30,533 nt of DNA from an uncultured Bacilli bacterium (lineage in GTDB: Bacteria; Bacillota_I; Bacilli_A; RF39; UBA660), in contig CAKOKM010000014.1 in assembly GCA_934091015.1 (NCBI GenBank), positions 1 through 30,533 of the forward strand, in the 5' to 3' direction. The notes below the pieces were generated by a model. That model had not been told where the DNA came from. It did not search any database and saw nothing but the letters and a program-made list of their open reading frames with translations. Numbering within the stretch: the first letter of the stretch is position 1; the number at the start of each line of letters is the position of its first letter. The position numbers and the translations under genes are program-made. Below are positions 1 through 6,628 of this stretch, one piece after another.

Positions 1-2
1 TA

Positions 3-899
3 GAAACCCAAGATAATAGTTTATATGATACAAAAATATTTACTGATAATACGCCAGATAAAAATGTAAGATTTACGCAAAATGAATCATTATTAAATAC
101 CACAACAGTATCAAATCAAAGTAAGAATAACTATGAAACAAGATTGTTGGATGCTATATCATATCCAAACTACTCAAATTACATAAAAATATTTGGGGAA
201 CGTGCTCAAATAATAGGAGTATTCAAAGTTAAAAATGCTGATACTGGAGAATATGAAAGATTATTGAAAATTAAATTTAATAATTATGTCCATAAACCAT
301 TTGATACAAATGGGACAAATAATTGGGAAACATCCAACTTAATGCAAACATTAAACAGTGAAGACAATTTAAATTTTTATTACAATTATTATAAGAATTA
401 TTTTAGCTCAGCAGAAAGTGGTAATACTTATTTTGATTATGACAATGATTTAGGCAGTGGTGATCCTAACGCTTACCTAGATTTAATAGCCAATGTAGAA
501 TGGGATATTGGAGGATTAGATAGTTTAAATATAAGTTTAGAAGATGCATATAAACAAGAAAGAGGCTTAACCCCATATACCGCAAATAAGAAAACATGGA
601 CAGGCAAAATCGGATTACCAAGTTTAACTGATTATTTATATGAAAAATTAGGAGCCGATTGTGCAAGTGATTTATCAACTTGTTCTTCATCTTCAGAAAA
701 TTCACCCTACTATATAACCTTAACAAAAGACAATACATCTACATCTAATATGTATGTATATAATTATGCTTATTTACCAGAAACATCTACAGATGGCTAT
801 GTATATCCAACATTTTATCTAAAAAAAGATGTTAAATTTGTATGTGGTAATGGAACAAGAAATAAACCTTATGCAATCACATATGAAGAATGTAGATAA
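3..899 (+). CDS. Large surface protein, copy A (3' part only)
   Basis: This is the C-terminal 298 residues of a surface protein whose 5' end lies before the window. The reading frame starts at base 3, as alignment with the full-length paralogue at 14268-15839 shows, so the ATG at 144 is internal. The visible part matches residues from about 234 of copy B to its end. It includes the conserved stretch WDIGGLDSLN, the segment TWTGKIGLPSLTDYLY, four clustered Cys/Ser positions (GADCASDLSTCSSS) and the ending NGTRNKPYAITYEECR. Conserved blocks alternate with short variable islands, at about 155-185, 285-305, 345-425, 690-720 and 750-800. The ending (DG/NG..PYAI) resembles the C-terminus of many extracellular proteins in gut Firmicutes, possibly the DUF6273 type. 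The function is unknown. It is probably membrane-anchored at its missing N-terminus, like copy B. Confidence 0.85.
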   Translation, partial: ETQDNSLYDTKIFTDNTPDKNVRFTQNESLLNTTTVSNQSKNNYETRLLDAISYPNYSNYIKIFGERAQIIGVFKVKNADTGEYERLLKIKFNNYVHKPFDTNGTNNWETSNLMQTLNSEDNLNFYYNYYKNYFSSAESGNTYFDYDNDLGSGDPNAYLDLIANVEWDIGGLDSLNISLEDAYKQERGLTPYTANKKTWTGKIGLPSLTDYLYEKLGADCASDLSTCSSSSENSPYYITLTKDNTSTSNMYVYNYAYLPETSTDGYVYPTFYLKKDVKFVCGNGTRNKPYAITYEECR

Positions 900-923
900 T
901 TAAAATTTTAAATATAAAAAATT

Positions 924-951
924 TATGCAAAATAACCTGCATAGACTTTTT
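924..951 (+). terminator. Terminator of surface protein copy A
   Basis: A six-base-pair stem (TATGCA at 924-929 with TGCATA at 938-943) has an 8-base loop and is followed shortly by TTTTT. The 3' flank of copy B has the same upstream bases but a longer stem, so the 3' untranslated region was duplicated with the gene. Confidence 0.6.
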
Positions 952-974
952 ATATATTCAAACCAAAAAAATGT

Positions 975-1003
975 TTGCAATTATTAAAAAAACATGGTAT
1001 AAT
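975..1003 (+). promoter_or_regulatory. Sigma-A-type promoter for the first Cys-rich protein
   Basis: TTGCAA (975-980), a 17-base spacer and TATAAT (998-1003), with an extended -10 (TGG directly before TATAAT). The next gene's promoter has the same ATGTTTGCA start, so the pair was duplicated with its regulation. Confidence 0.8.
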
Positions 1004-1029
1004 ACAATCACATTTAGGGGGAATATTAA

Positions 1030-1707
1030 ATGAACAAAGATTTAAAAAGAAAATTATATGCATTAGCGTTATCAGGAATTATAGTTGTAACGCCAAAAAT
1101 AAAAGCACATGCGGAAAATATTGATATGACACCAATTGATATAGATACTGCAATAAGTGAATTAGTTCCAAATTATAATCCACAAGATTATACAGAACCA
1201 ACTAACTCAAATAATAATAGTAATAATAACAATAGCAATAATTATTATGATAATGGCAATTATTCAAACTATACAGATTCAAGTGTTTGTCAACATTTAT
1301 ACAATGAGTATCCTGATGAAGCAATAAATTTTGTAAATCCTACATGTACATTTCCTGGTACATATGATGGTGTATACAAGTGTTTAAAATGTGGTGAATC
1401 TAAAATAGAACATAAAATTGTTGGTTCTTTAGGACATTGCTTAAGTGATGCAGCAATAGAAAACAGCAATGAAAATGGTTATGACATAGTTAGAAAATGT
1501 CAAAATCCAGGATGTGATTATGAAATCGTCAAAGAAATAAGATATTCAAATAATACTGCAGAAGATAATATTAAAAATGCTGCAACAACTACAGCTTTAG
1601 TTTCTCTAGGAGTTGCTGGTGCATGCGGTTATATAATTAAAAAGAATTATAAAAAAATAAAAACAAAAAAATCAGAAGCACCTAAAGGAAAATATTTAAA
1701 AAAATAA
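1030..1707 (+). CDS. Secreted, membrane-anchored Cys-rich protein (paralogue 1)
   Basis: A 225-residue exported protein. Residues 1-28 form a signal peptide (KRK, a hydrophobic core, then AHA as probable cleavage site). An acidic segment and an Asn/Ser/Tyr-rich linker (about 55-85) follow. The body has paired cysteines spaced like a zinc ribbon: C.HL, PTC, CLKCG, GHC and KCQNPGC. This PTC...G.Y....C..CG...I......GH pattern is a recurrent extracellular module in gut Firmicutes. Near the C-terminus lies a transmembrane segment (about 187-203) and a very basic tail ending KGKYLKK. The AGGGGG ribosome binding site is 8 bases from the ATG. It is a tandem paralogue of the next gene, nearly identical over the signal peptide and the following MxPIDID region. 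Unlike that gene it lacks an NPKTG motif. Role unknown; a surface or spore-surface structural role is possible. Confidence 0.85.
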   Translation: MNKDLKRKLYALALSGIIVVTPKIKAHAENIDMTPIDIDTAISELVPNYNPQDYTEPTNSNNNSNNNNSNNYYDNGNYSNYTDSSVCQHLYNEYPDEAINFVNPTCTFPGTYDGVYKCLKCGESKIEHKIVGSLGHCLSDAAIENSNENGYDIVRKCQNPGCDYEIVKEIRYSNNTAEDNIKNAATTTALVSLGVAGACGYIIKKNYKKIKTKKSEAPKGKYLKK

Positions 1708-1724
1708 TAAAAACAAAATAATGT

Positions 1725-1753
1725 TTGCATTTTAAGTAGATTTATGCTATAAT
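1725..1753 (+). promoter_or_regulatory. Sigma-A-type promoter for the second Cys-rich protein
   Basis: TTGCAT (1725-1730), a 17-base spacer and TATAAT (1748-1753), with TGC extended -10. The -10 covers an in-frame ATG at 1752, which therefore cannot be the translation start. Confidence 0.8.
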
Positions 1754-1784
1754 GTATATCGTAATTAAGAAAGAGGGTTTTAAA

Positions 1785-2549
1785 ATGAACAAAAATTTAA
1801 AAAGAAAATTATATGCCTTAGCGTTATCTGGAATTTTATTAGTAACTCCAAAAGTACATGCACATGCTGAAGATATTGATATGTCTCCAATTGACATTGA
1901 TAGTGCTATAAGTGACTTAGTTCCAGATTATACTGAAGCTTCAAATTCAAATGAAAATACAAACGTAGACAATTCTAATAACGTAAGTAATGAAGTAAAA
2001 ACTATTGGTATTAATGTTGGTAATCAAAATAATACTATCAATAATGTTGATGAACCAACTACATGTGCTCATCTTTTCTCAGATGTCGCTGATGATGTTA
2101 GAAATCAAATAACACCTTCATGTACAACTGGTGGATCATATGATGAAGTATTTAACTGTGTTAAGTGTGGCGCTGAAAAAATAGTACATTATGAAGTAGC
2201 AGCTCCAGGACATGCATGGGGAGAACCAAAAATTGAAAATCAAACTTCAACAGGTTATGATAGTGTTAGAGAATGTACAAATAAAGGTTGTCATGAAAGA
2301 ATTACAACTCATGTTGATATTATTACTCCAACAGAACCAACAATACCTACTATTCCAACAGAACCAGGAACAAATCCTAAGACAGGTGATAATTCCAATC
2401 TTGGATTAGCATTAGCTGCATTTATTGCAAGTGATTTAGGCTTAGTAGGAGTAACTGGTTATTCACTTTATGAAAAAACGAGAGAATTATTAGAACAACC
2501 AAACACCAAAAAAAATAAAGGTGGAAAGTATTTAAGCAAAACTAAATAA
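1785..2549 (+). CDS. Secreted Cys-rich protein with NPKTG motif (paralogue 2)
   Basis: A 254-residue paralogue of the preceding gene. I place the start at the ATG at 1785: it follows an AGAGGG ribosome binding site and gives an N-terminus (MNKNLKRKLYALALSG) matching paralogue 1. The upstream in-frame ATG at 1752 lies inside the -10 box. The order is: signal peptide (AHA cleavage near residue 28), acidic MSPIDID region, Asn-rich linker, Cys-rich module (CAHL, PSC, CVKCG, GHAWGEP, CTNKGC), a PT-rich stalk (TEPTIPTIPTEPG), NPKTGD, a transmembrane segment, then a long basic tail ending KGGKYLSKTK. NPKTG is an LPxTG-like sorting signal in related bacteria. The tail after the membrane segment is longer than usual for a sortase substrate, so covalent anchoring is uncertain. 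No sortase gene lies in the window. Confidence 0.85.
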   Translation: MNKNLKRKLYALALSGILLVTPKVHAHAEDIDMSPIDIDSAISDLVPDYTEASNSNENTNVDNSNNVSNEVKTIGINVGNQNNTINNVDEPTTCAHLFSDVADDVRNQITPSCTTGGSYDEVFNCVKCGAEKIVHYEVAAPGHAWGEPKIENQTSTGYDSVRECTNKGCHERITTHVDIITPTEPTIPTIPTEPGTNPKTGDNSNLGLALAAFIASDLGLVGVTGYSLYEKTRELLEQPNTKKNKGGKYLSKTK

Positions 2550-2575
2550 CCTAAATTAAAATTAAACATAAAATA
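2549..2575 (+). promoter_or_regulatory. Sigma-K-like promoter for the CotD-like gene
   Basis: AC at 2549-2550, 16 bases, then CATA-AAA-TA at 2567-2575. This matches the Bacillus sigma-K consensus (AC, 16-17 bases, CATAnnnTA). A transcript would start near 2581-2583, just ahead of GAAAGGA. Sigma-K control is known for B. subtilis cotD; assignment here is inference from the match. Confidence 0.6.
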
Positions 2576-2600
2576 CACTAGAAAGGATAGTGTATTTTTT
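2572..2600 (+). terminator. Terminator hairpin overlapping the coat-gene leader
   Basis: A perfect 9-bp stem (AATACACTA at 2572-2580 with TAGTGTATT at 2588-2596), loop GAAAGGA, and a T-run up to 2600. It probably terminates read-through from the upstream Cys-rich gene. Its left arm overlaps the sigma-K-like -10 and its loop is the ribosome binding site of the next gene, whose ATG follows at once. Confidence 0.65.
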
Positions 2601-2873
2601 ATGAAAGAAAAAAGATGTGCTGACGATTATATGATGAATGATCAAATGATGAACGGTCAGATGATGAATGACCAAATGCAAGCTCCAATTTATGAGTGTC
2701 CTTGTGAAAGAGTATGTCATCGTGAAATATGTCATGAGGTAAGACATGTTAAACCAATTCATACAAGAATAATTAATCATCATATTTATCATCATACTTG
2801 TACACCATGTTTCACTTGTTCAGAAGAAGATGAAATATGTAATGTATATGATGATAGTTGTAAATGTCGTTAA
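2601..2873 (+). CDS. CotD-like spore coat protein
   Basis: A 90-residue protein rich in His, Cys and Met, with a Met/Asn/Gln N-terminus (MMNDQMMNGQMMNDQMQ). Next comes a core, PIYECPCERVCHREICHEV, then KPIHTRIINHHIYHHTC and a Cys-rich acidic end. The order P-I, cysteines, H.KPIHT...N.H..HH resembles the inner spore coat protein CotD of Bacillus, which has a similar PIVHPTH...HIHP.HTT.VNH layout and size. CotD-type proteins are deposited on the developing spore in the mother cell and are cross-linked or metal-binding. A sigma-K-like promoter directly upstream supports the call. The leader is short; GAAAGGA lies 13 bases before the ATG. The identity is inferred from composition and motif order, so an unrelated Cys/His-rich metal-binding protein remains possible. 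Confidence 0.7.
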   Translation: MKEKRCADDYMMNDQMMNGQMMNDQMQAPIYECPCERVCHREICHEVRHVKPIHTRIINHHIYHHTCTPCFTCSEEDEICNVYDDSCKCR

Positions 2874-2966
2874 ATAATAATGTAAAATAAGTGTACATTT
2901 ATTCAATAAAATATATTTTTATAAAATTATATGTAGTATATTTATATCATAGAGGAGAGATAAAAT

Positions 2967-3161
2967 ATGCTATATCCATCAATTGATAAAATACTAAATT
3001 ATGTTGATTCTAAATATAAATTAGTACATATCATAGCAAAAAGAAGTATCCAAATGAAAGAAACTGGACACTACCAACTTCCTGTTAATGAATATCATAA
3101 TAAAAAAGAATTAGGTAGAGCATTAGAGGAAGTCGATAAAGGTTTAATTAAGTATAATTAA
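2967..3161 (+). CDS. rpoZ: RNA polymerase omega subunit
   Basis: A 64-residue protein opening MLYPSIDKILNYVDSKYKLV, with AAKR-type IIAKRS at 24-29 and GRALEEVDKGLI near the end. These are the hallmark stretches of RpoZ, the small subunit that assists folding and assembly of the beta-prime subunit. The length is typical. An AGGAGAG ribosome binding site lies 8 bases upstream. In many Firmicutes rpoZ sits between gmk and coaBC; here it stands alone beside surface-protein genes, so its usual operon is not conserved. Confidence 0.9.
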   Translation: MLYPSIDKILNYVDSKYKLVHIIAKRSIQMKETGHYQLPVNEYHNKKELGRALEEVDKGLIKYN

Positions 3162-3180
3162 ATCTTTTATTTTGCAAAAA

Positions 3181-3207
3181 AATAAGATATAAAACATATA
3201 TCTTATT
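3181..3207 (-). terminator. Terminator of the reverse-strand surface-protein gene
   Basis: A perfect 10-bp stem (3181-3190 with 3198-3207) around a 7-base loop. Read on the minus strand it is followed by TTTTTTGCAAAATAAA, and it overlaps the stop codon of the gene ending at 3203. On the plus strand no T-run follows, so it should act mainly on the reverse gene. Confidence 0.65.
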
Positions 3208-4336
3208 CACCCATATTAATTACATATGGCTTTTCCATTGAACCATCACCATCTGCATTTATTATCGTGTTACCATTTATATTAATTACAATTAATAGAT
3301 ATGAAGTATTACTTGCATTTGTTTTTGTAACAATTCCACTTTGAATTTTATAAACTTTATAGGTTGTATCTTTATCAGCAGTTAAAGTCCAAAATCCATT
3401 AGTTATATTAGCAAAATAATTATAATTTGTACAAGAAGAATCTTCAATTCCCTTACAATTTGGATCTAAACTAGCTCTAAAATATTCATATAAAGAAATA
3501 ACAGAAATAGGGTATGATTCTGATTTAACAGCACATTCATAAATTCCCGTATTTTCAAGCTCATTAACACTTCTTTTTCCAACACAACTTTCTTTGCTTA
3601 TGAAAAAAGCTTTAACATCATCACTATAAGTATCACTATTATAAATACTATATAGTTTATCTTTAATTCTACTATTTAAACCATTTGCATAATAATTATT
3701 TATACCTGAATTATATTGTCTATCTGTATTATATCTATCATCCCATGTTGTCATATTATTTTCAGAATTCTTTTTATTTTCCATCAATCTAATAACACCA
3801 TCAGCATCAATAGAAATAACTCTATATAATATATTGTTTAAAGATACATAATTATTAACATTATCTCCCTTAAATATATATTCATCATTAACCTTATATA
3901 AACCATTACCACTTTCAACTAAATTATCTTTAATTAAAGTATCATATAATGTGTTAGTTTTATACTTTTCTCCACAATTAATATATGGTAGATATAAATA
4001 ATATCCATTATTATTATAAATAGTAACTTTAGCTGAACAACTTGTTGTTTCATCCTTAGTATATTCATTAATAGTTTTAACCAACTTTTTATTAACTAAT
4101 TCTTCAAGACTAACTTCCATTTTTTGATTTACACTAGGTAAATTGTTACTCTTTGCATAAGCAGCTTTAGTTTTTTGAATAAGTATTTTTTCTATCTCAT
4201 TATAACTATATTTTTTTCCTTTACTAGAACATGCAACAAATAACATTAAAAAAACTATTATCAATAAAAAAATTCCTGTACCAATAATCATTTTTTTAAT
4301 TAAAGGATTCTGCCAATATTTTTTTAAAAAATCCAT
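3203..4336 (-). CDS. Membrane-anchored extracellular protein with DG..PYVI C-terminus
   Basis: A 377-residue protein. I place the start at the ATG at 4336 (MDFLKKYW), preceded by GGTGAT on the minus strand; an in-frame TTG at 4348 lies about where transcription should begin. Residues 15-36 are a long hydrophobic segment ending FVACSS, which could be a membrane anchor or an imperfect lipobox (Cys36). The extracellular part has a YSYNEIEKILIQKTKAAY region, a middle domain with several cysteines, and a C-terminal domain with NNILYRVISID, WDDRYN, GFWTLTAD and the ending ADGDGSMEKPYVI. That ending and the domain order recall the two large surface proteins in this window (GDGS..NPYAI), so they may share a C-terminal fold. 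Function unknown. It is transcribed opposite to all neighbours. Confidence 0.8.
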   Translation of the reverse strand: MDFLKKYWQNPLIKKMIIGTGIFLLIIVFLMLFVACSSKGKKYSYNEIEKILIQKTKAAYAKSNNLPSVNQKMEVSLEELVNKKLVKTINEYTKDETTSCSAKVTIYNNNGYYLYLPYINCGEKYKTNTLYDTLIKDNLVESGNGLYKVNDEYIFKGDNVNNYVSLNNILYRVISIDADGVIRLMENKKNSENNMTTWDDRYNTDRQYNSGINNYYANGLNSRIKDKLYSIYNSDTYSDDVKAFFISKESCVGKRSVNELENTGIYECAVKSESYPISVISLYEYFRASLDPNCKGIEDSSCTNYNYFANITNGFWTLTADKDTTYKVYKIQSGIVTKTNASNTSYLLIVININGNTIINADGDGSMEKPYVINMGE

Positions 4337-4352
4337 ATCAATCACCAAAAAT

Positions 4353-4381
4353 AGTATATCAAAACATCATTTTTATTACAA
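4353..4381 (-). promoter_or_regulatory. Promoter of the reverse-strand surface-protein gene
   Basis: On the minus strand: TTGTAA (4381-4376), a 17-base spacer and TATACT (4358-4353), with extended -10 TGA. Transcription would start near 4346, giving a leader of about 10 bases before the ATG at 4336. Confidence 0.65.
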
Positions 4382-4418
4382 TGTATAAAAATTAGTTTTA
4401 AAAAAAAAGTAATTATGT

Positions 4419-4432
4419 TATCATTAATGATA
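4419..4432. promoter_or_regulatory. Perfect 14-base palindrome before the DUF3048 gene
   Basis: TATCATTAATGATA is a perfect inverted repeat whose last base is the first base of the AGGAG ribosome binding site. It could be an operator or a small RNA hairpin next to the ribosome binding site. In DNA this AT-rich it could also be chance. Confidence 0.3.
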
Positions 4433-4443
4433 GGAGATTGTGT

Positions 4444-5481
4444 ATGAAAAATAAAAAAATAAAAAAAGAATATTTATTAATATTAATAATAATAATCGTA
4501 GTAGGATTATTAGGAACCTTAATATACCTAACATCTAATAAAAATAATAATACAACTGATGACAGTACGACTACGACAACAACTACAACTAAAAAATTAA
4601 ATATAGTTAATGAAGAATCTAAAAGTAGACCTTATGCTATAATGATTAATAATGTAGACGGTGCCAGAAAATTACAATCTGGTCTTCAAGATGCATATTT
4701 AGTTTATGAATTAATGGTTGAAGGAGGAATAACAAGATATCTTGCCCTTTTCTTAGATCAAACAACTGAAAGAATTGGTTCAATTAGAAGTGCAAGACAC
4801 TATTATTTAGATTATGCTTTAGAAAATGATGCAATTTATGTTCATCATGGATATAGTCCACAAGCAAGAGAAGATTGGAGCAAATTAGGAGTAGATCGAA
4901 TTGAAGTAAGTGATTACTTAACCGGTTGGCGTGATAAATCCGCATCAAAAACCTACGAATTCACATTATTTACAAATATTGAAAAATTAGGTAAAGGAAT
5001 CGGATCTAAACGAACAGAAAGAAACAAAGATTTATTACTTAATTACAGTGTTGATAATATTGATTTATCCCATATGGAAGGTGCTATTCCAGCAAACAAA
5101 ATTGATGTTAAATATTCTGGAGGAACAACAACAAATTATGCATATGATAGTGAAAATAATTATTATTTAAGAAGTGTAAATAACAAGAGTCAAAATGATT
5201 ACGTAACAGGAAAACAATTAAATGTCAAAAATATTATTGTTTATAAAGTTAAATACAGCAATATTGCAGGTGATAACAAAGGAAGACAAACTATTGATAA
5301 TGTTGGAACTGGAACAGGCTACTATATAAGTAATGGATATGCTGTACCAATTACTTGGAAAAAGGATTCTCGTAGTTCAGCAACAGTTTATAAATATAGT
5401 AATGGTGAAGAAATAAAAGTAAATGATGGAAATACATTTATTCAAATAATGCCTGATAATCAAACACTTGCTATATCTTAA
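4444..5481 (+). CDS. DUF3048 (YerB-like) extracellular protein
   Basis: A 345-residue protein starting at the ATG at 4444, seven bases after AGGAG; the TTG at 4438 is too close to that site. Residues 10-30 form one transmembrane segment, without the lipobox cysteine of B. subtilis YerB. A Thr-rich spacer with eight Thr in a row follows. The conserved DUF3048 core then runs SRPYAIMINNVDGARKLQSG, AYLVYELMVEGGITRYLALF, IGSIRSARHYYLDYALENDA, and IYVHHGYS. The C-terminal DUF3048 half contains NIIVYKVKYSNI, GTGTGYYISNGYAVPITWKK and GNTFIQIMPDN. The family is widespread in Firmicutes and its biochemical function is not known. It is probably anchored at the outer face of the membrane. The next small membrane gene follows after 35 bases. 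Confidence 0.9.
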   Translation: MKNKKIKKEYLLILIIIIVVGLLGTLIYLTSNKNNNTTDDSTTTTTTTTKKLNIVNEESKSRPYAIMINNVDGARKLQSGLQDAYLVYELMVEGGITRYLALFLDQTTERIGSIRSARHYYLDYALENDAIYVHHGYSPQAREDWSKLGVDRIEVSDYLTGWRDKSASKTYEFTLFTNIEKLGKGIGSKRTERNKDLLLNYSVDNIDLSHMEGAIPANKIDVKYSGGTTTNYAYDSENNYYLRSVNNKSQNDYVTGKQLNVKNIIVYKVKYSNIAGDNKGRQTIDNVGTGTGYYISNGYAVPITWKKDSRSSATVYKYSNGEEIKVNDGNTFIQIMPDNQTLAIS

Positions 5482-5516
5482 TAGTAATAAATATATAATA
5501 TAATAGGAGGAATAAA

Positions 5517-5747
5517 ATGGAATTTATTAAAGAAAATCTTTTATTAGTGTTAACTTTAGGAAGCTTTGTCGTATTTGCTATAATTGGATTTATAGTAGAC
5601 AATACCAAAAACAAAGATAATAAAGAAAAAGATATCCTAAAAGAAGATATTAATACCGAAATTAAACCAAATGTTGAAATACCAAAAGATACTAAAGAAA
5701 CAACTAATAAAAAAGATAAAAACGTTGATTTAAATAATTTAAAATAA
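5517..5747 (+). CDS. Small single-pass membrane protein
   Basis: A 76-residue protein with a very good ribosome binding site (AGGAGGA, six bases before the ATG). Residues 8-28 are one membrane segment, followed by a highly charged Lys/Asp/Glu-rich tail (KNKDNKEKDILKEDINTE...) likely to be cytoplasmic and disordered. I do not recognise a family. It sits 35 bases behind the DUF3048 gene and before cdaA, so it may be cotranscribed with the former. Confidence 0.7.
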   Translation: MEFIKENLLLVLTLGSFVVFAIIGFIVDNTKNKDNKEKDILKEDINTEIKPNVEIPKDTKETTNKKDKNVDLNNLK

Positions 5748-5775
5748 AACGTTTATAGTATTTTTATATCTTAAA

Positions 5776-5784
5776 TGTTATACT
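5776..5784 (+). promoter_or_regulatory. Extended -10 promoter for cdaA-ybbR
   Basis: TGT directly followed by TATACT (5779-5784), about 26 bases before the cdaA start codon. No convincing -35 is visible at the usual distance, which fits extended -10 promoters. Confidence 0.45.
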
Positions 5785-5809
5785 AATAAGAAGTAAGGAG
5801 AGATGAATT

Positions 5810-6628
5810 GTGACATTTACATCTATATGGAGTATAATTACTAAAATAATTGATATCAGTCTTGTATGGCTTATGTTCTATTATTTATTAAAAAACTTAA
5901 AAAATAATATAAAGTTAGTTCTTATATTTAAAGGAGCAGCTTTAATAATAGCAATTAAAATAATTAGTAATTTACTAGATTTATATACAATTGGAATGCT
6001 ACTTGAATATGTTATTTCTTGGGGACCACTTGCTCTAATAATTATTTTTCAACCAGAAATCAGAAATATTTTAGAAAGTATTGGAAGAAGTCAATTACTA
6101 GGAAGACATAAAGTTTTAACAGTTGATGAAAGAGAAAAAGTAGTATTTGAAATTGTAACTGCAGTTGAATATCTAAAAAGAAATCGTATTGGAGCATTAA
6201 TTGTTATCGAAAGAAATGTTTCATTACAAGATTACATTGCCCCTGCAAATAAAATATACTCAGACATCACAGCCCCACTTTTAGAAGCAATATTTTTTCC
6301 AAATAACCCATTACATGATGGTGGAGTAATTATTCAAGGAGATAAATTAACATGTGCCGGAGCTGTTTTCAAAACAAGTATGAATCCTAATGTTAGTAAA
6401 AAATTAGGAACTAGACATAGAGCCGCTTTAGGAGTAGCCGAAGAAACAGATGCTATTGCTTTAGTAGTATCCGAAGAAACAGGAAGAATCAGTATTGCAG
6501 TAGATAATTATTTAAATTACAATTTAACATTAGAAGAATTTAAATTAATGTTATTAGATGAATTAAAACCAAAAATGGATGTATTCTATGATGCTGATGA
6601 GGAGGTAAATTCTGATGAAGATATTTAA
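5810..6628 (+). CDS. cdaA: Diadenylate cyclase CdaA
   Basis: A 272-residue enzyme that joins two ATP into the second messenger cyclic di-AMP, which controls potassium and osmolyte transport and wall homeostasis. The N-terminal 80 residues hold about three membrane helices, and the cytoplasmic DAC domain follows. Its two signature motifs are visible: PLHDGGVII (D170-G-G; the family usually has DGA, and DGG is a tolerated variant) and GTRHRAALG (R202-H-R). The GTG start at 5810 follows AAGGAG by 10 bases. The last 14 bases overlap ybbR, the usual partner, so the pair is translationally coupled. In Bacillus glmM follows as third gene; here it does not. Confidence 0.95.
   Translation: MTFTSIWSIITKIIDISLVWLMFYYLLKNLKNNIKLVLIFKGAALIIAIKIISNLLDLYTIGMLLEYVISWGPLALIIIFQPEIRNILESIGRSQLLGRHKVLTVDEREKVVFEIVTAVEYLKRNRIGALIVIERNVSLQDYIAPANKIYSDITAPLLEAIFFPNNPLHDGGVIIQGDKLTCAGAVFKTSMNPNVSKKLGTRHRAALGVAEETDAIALVVSEETGRISIAVDNYLNYNLTLEEFKLMLLDELKPKMDVFYDADEEVNSDEDI

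Noticed and set aside
466..738. Open frame on the minus strand within surface protein copy A; a similar one at 15430-15639 in copy B
   Set aside because: Both are antisense to the conserved coding block and arise from its codon pattern. They have no ribosome binding site and a low-complexity composition (Leu/Asn/Tyr).
1752..1784. Upstream ATG for the second Cys-rich protein
   Set aside because: It overlaps the TATAAT box and lacks a ribosome binding site; the ATG at 1785 matches the paralogue's start.
2212..2409. Open frame in another phase inside the second Cys-rich protein gene
   Set aside because: It is fully inside a well-supported gene, with Gln/Leu low complexity and no ribosome binding site.
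2562..2795. Minus-strand open frame opposite the CotD-like gene
   Set aside because: Its composition mirrors the His/Met-rich repeats of the plus-strand gene; there is no start signal and a sigma-K-like promoter supports the plus strand.
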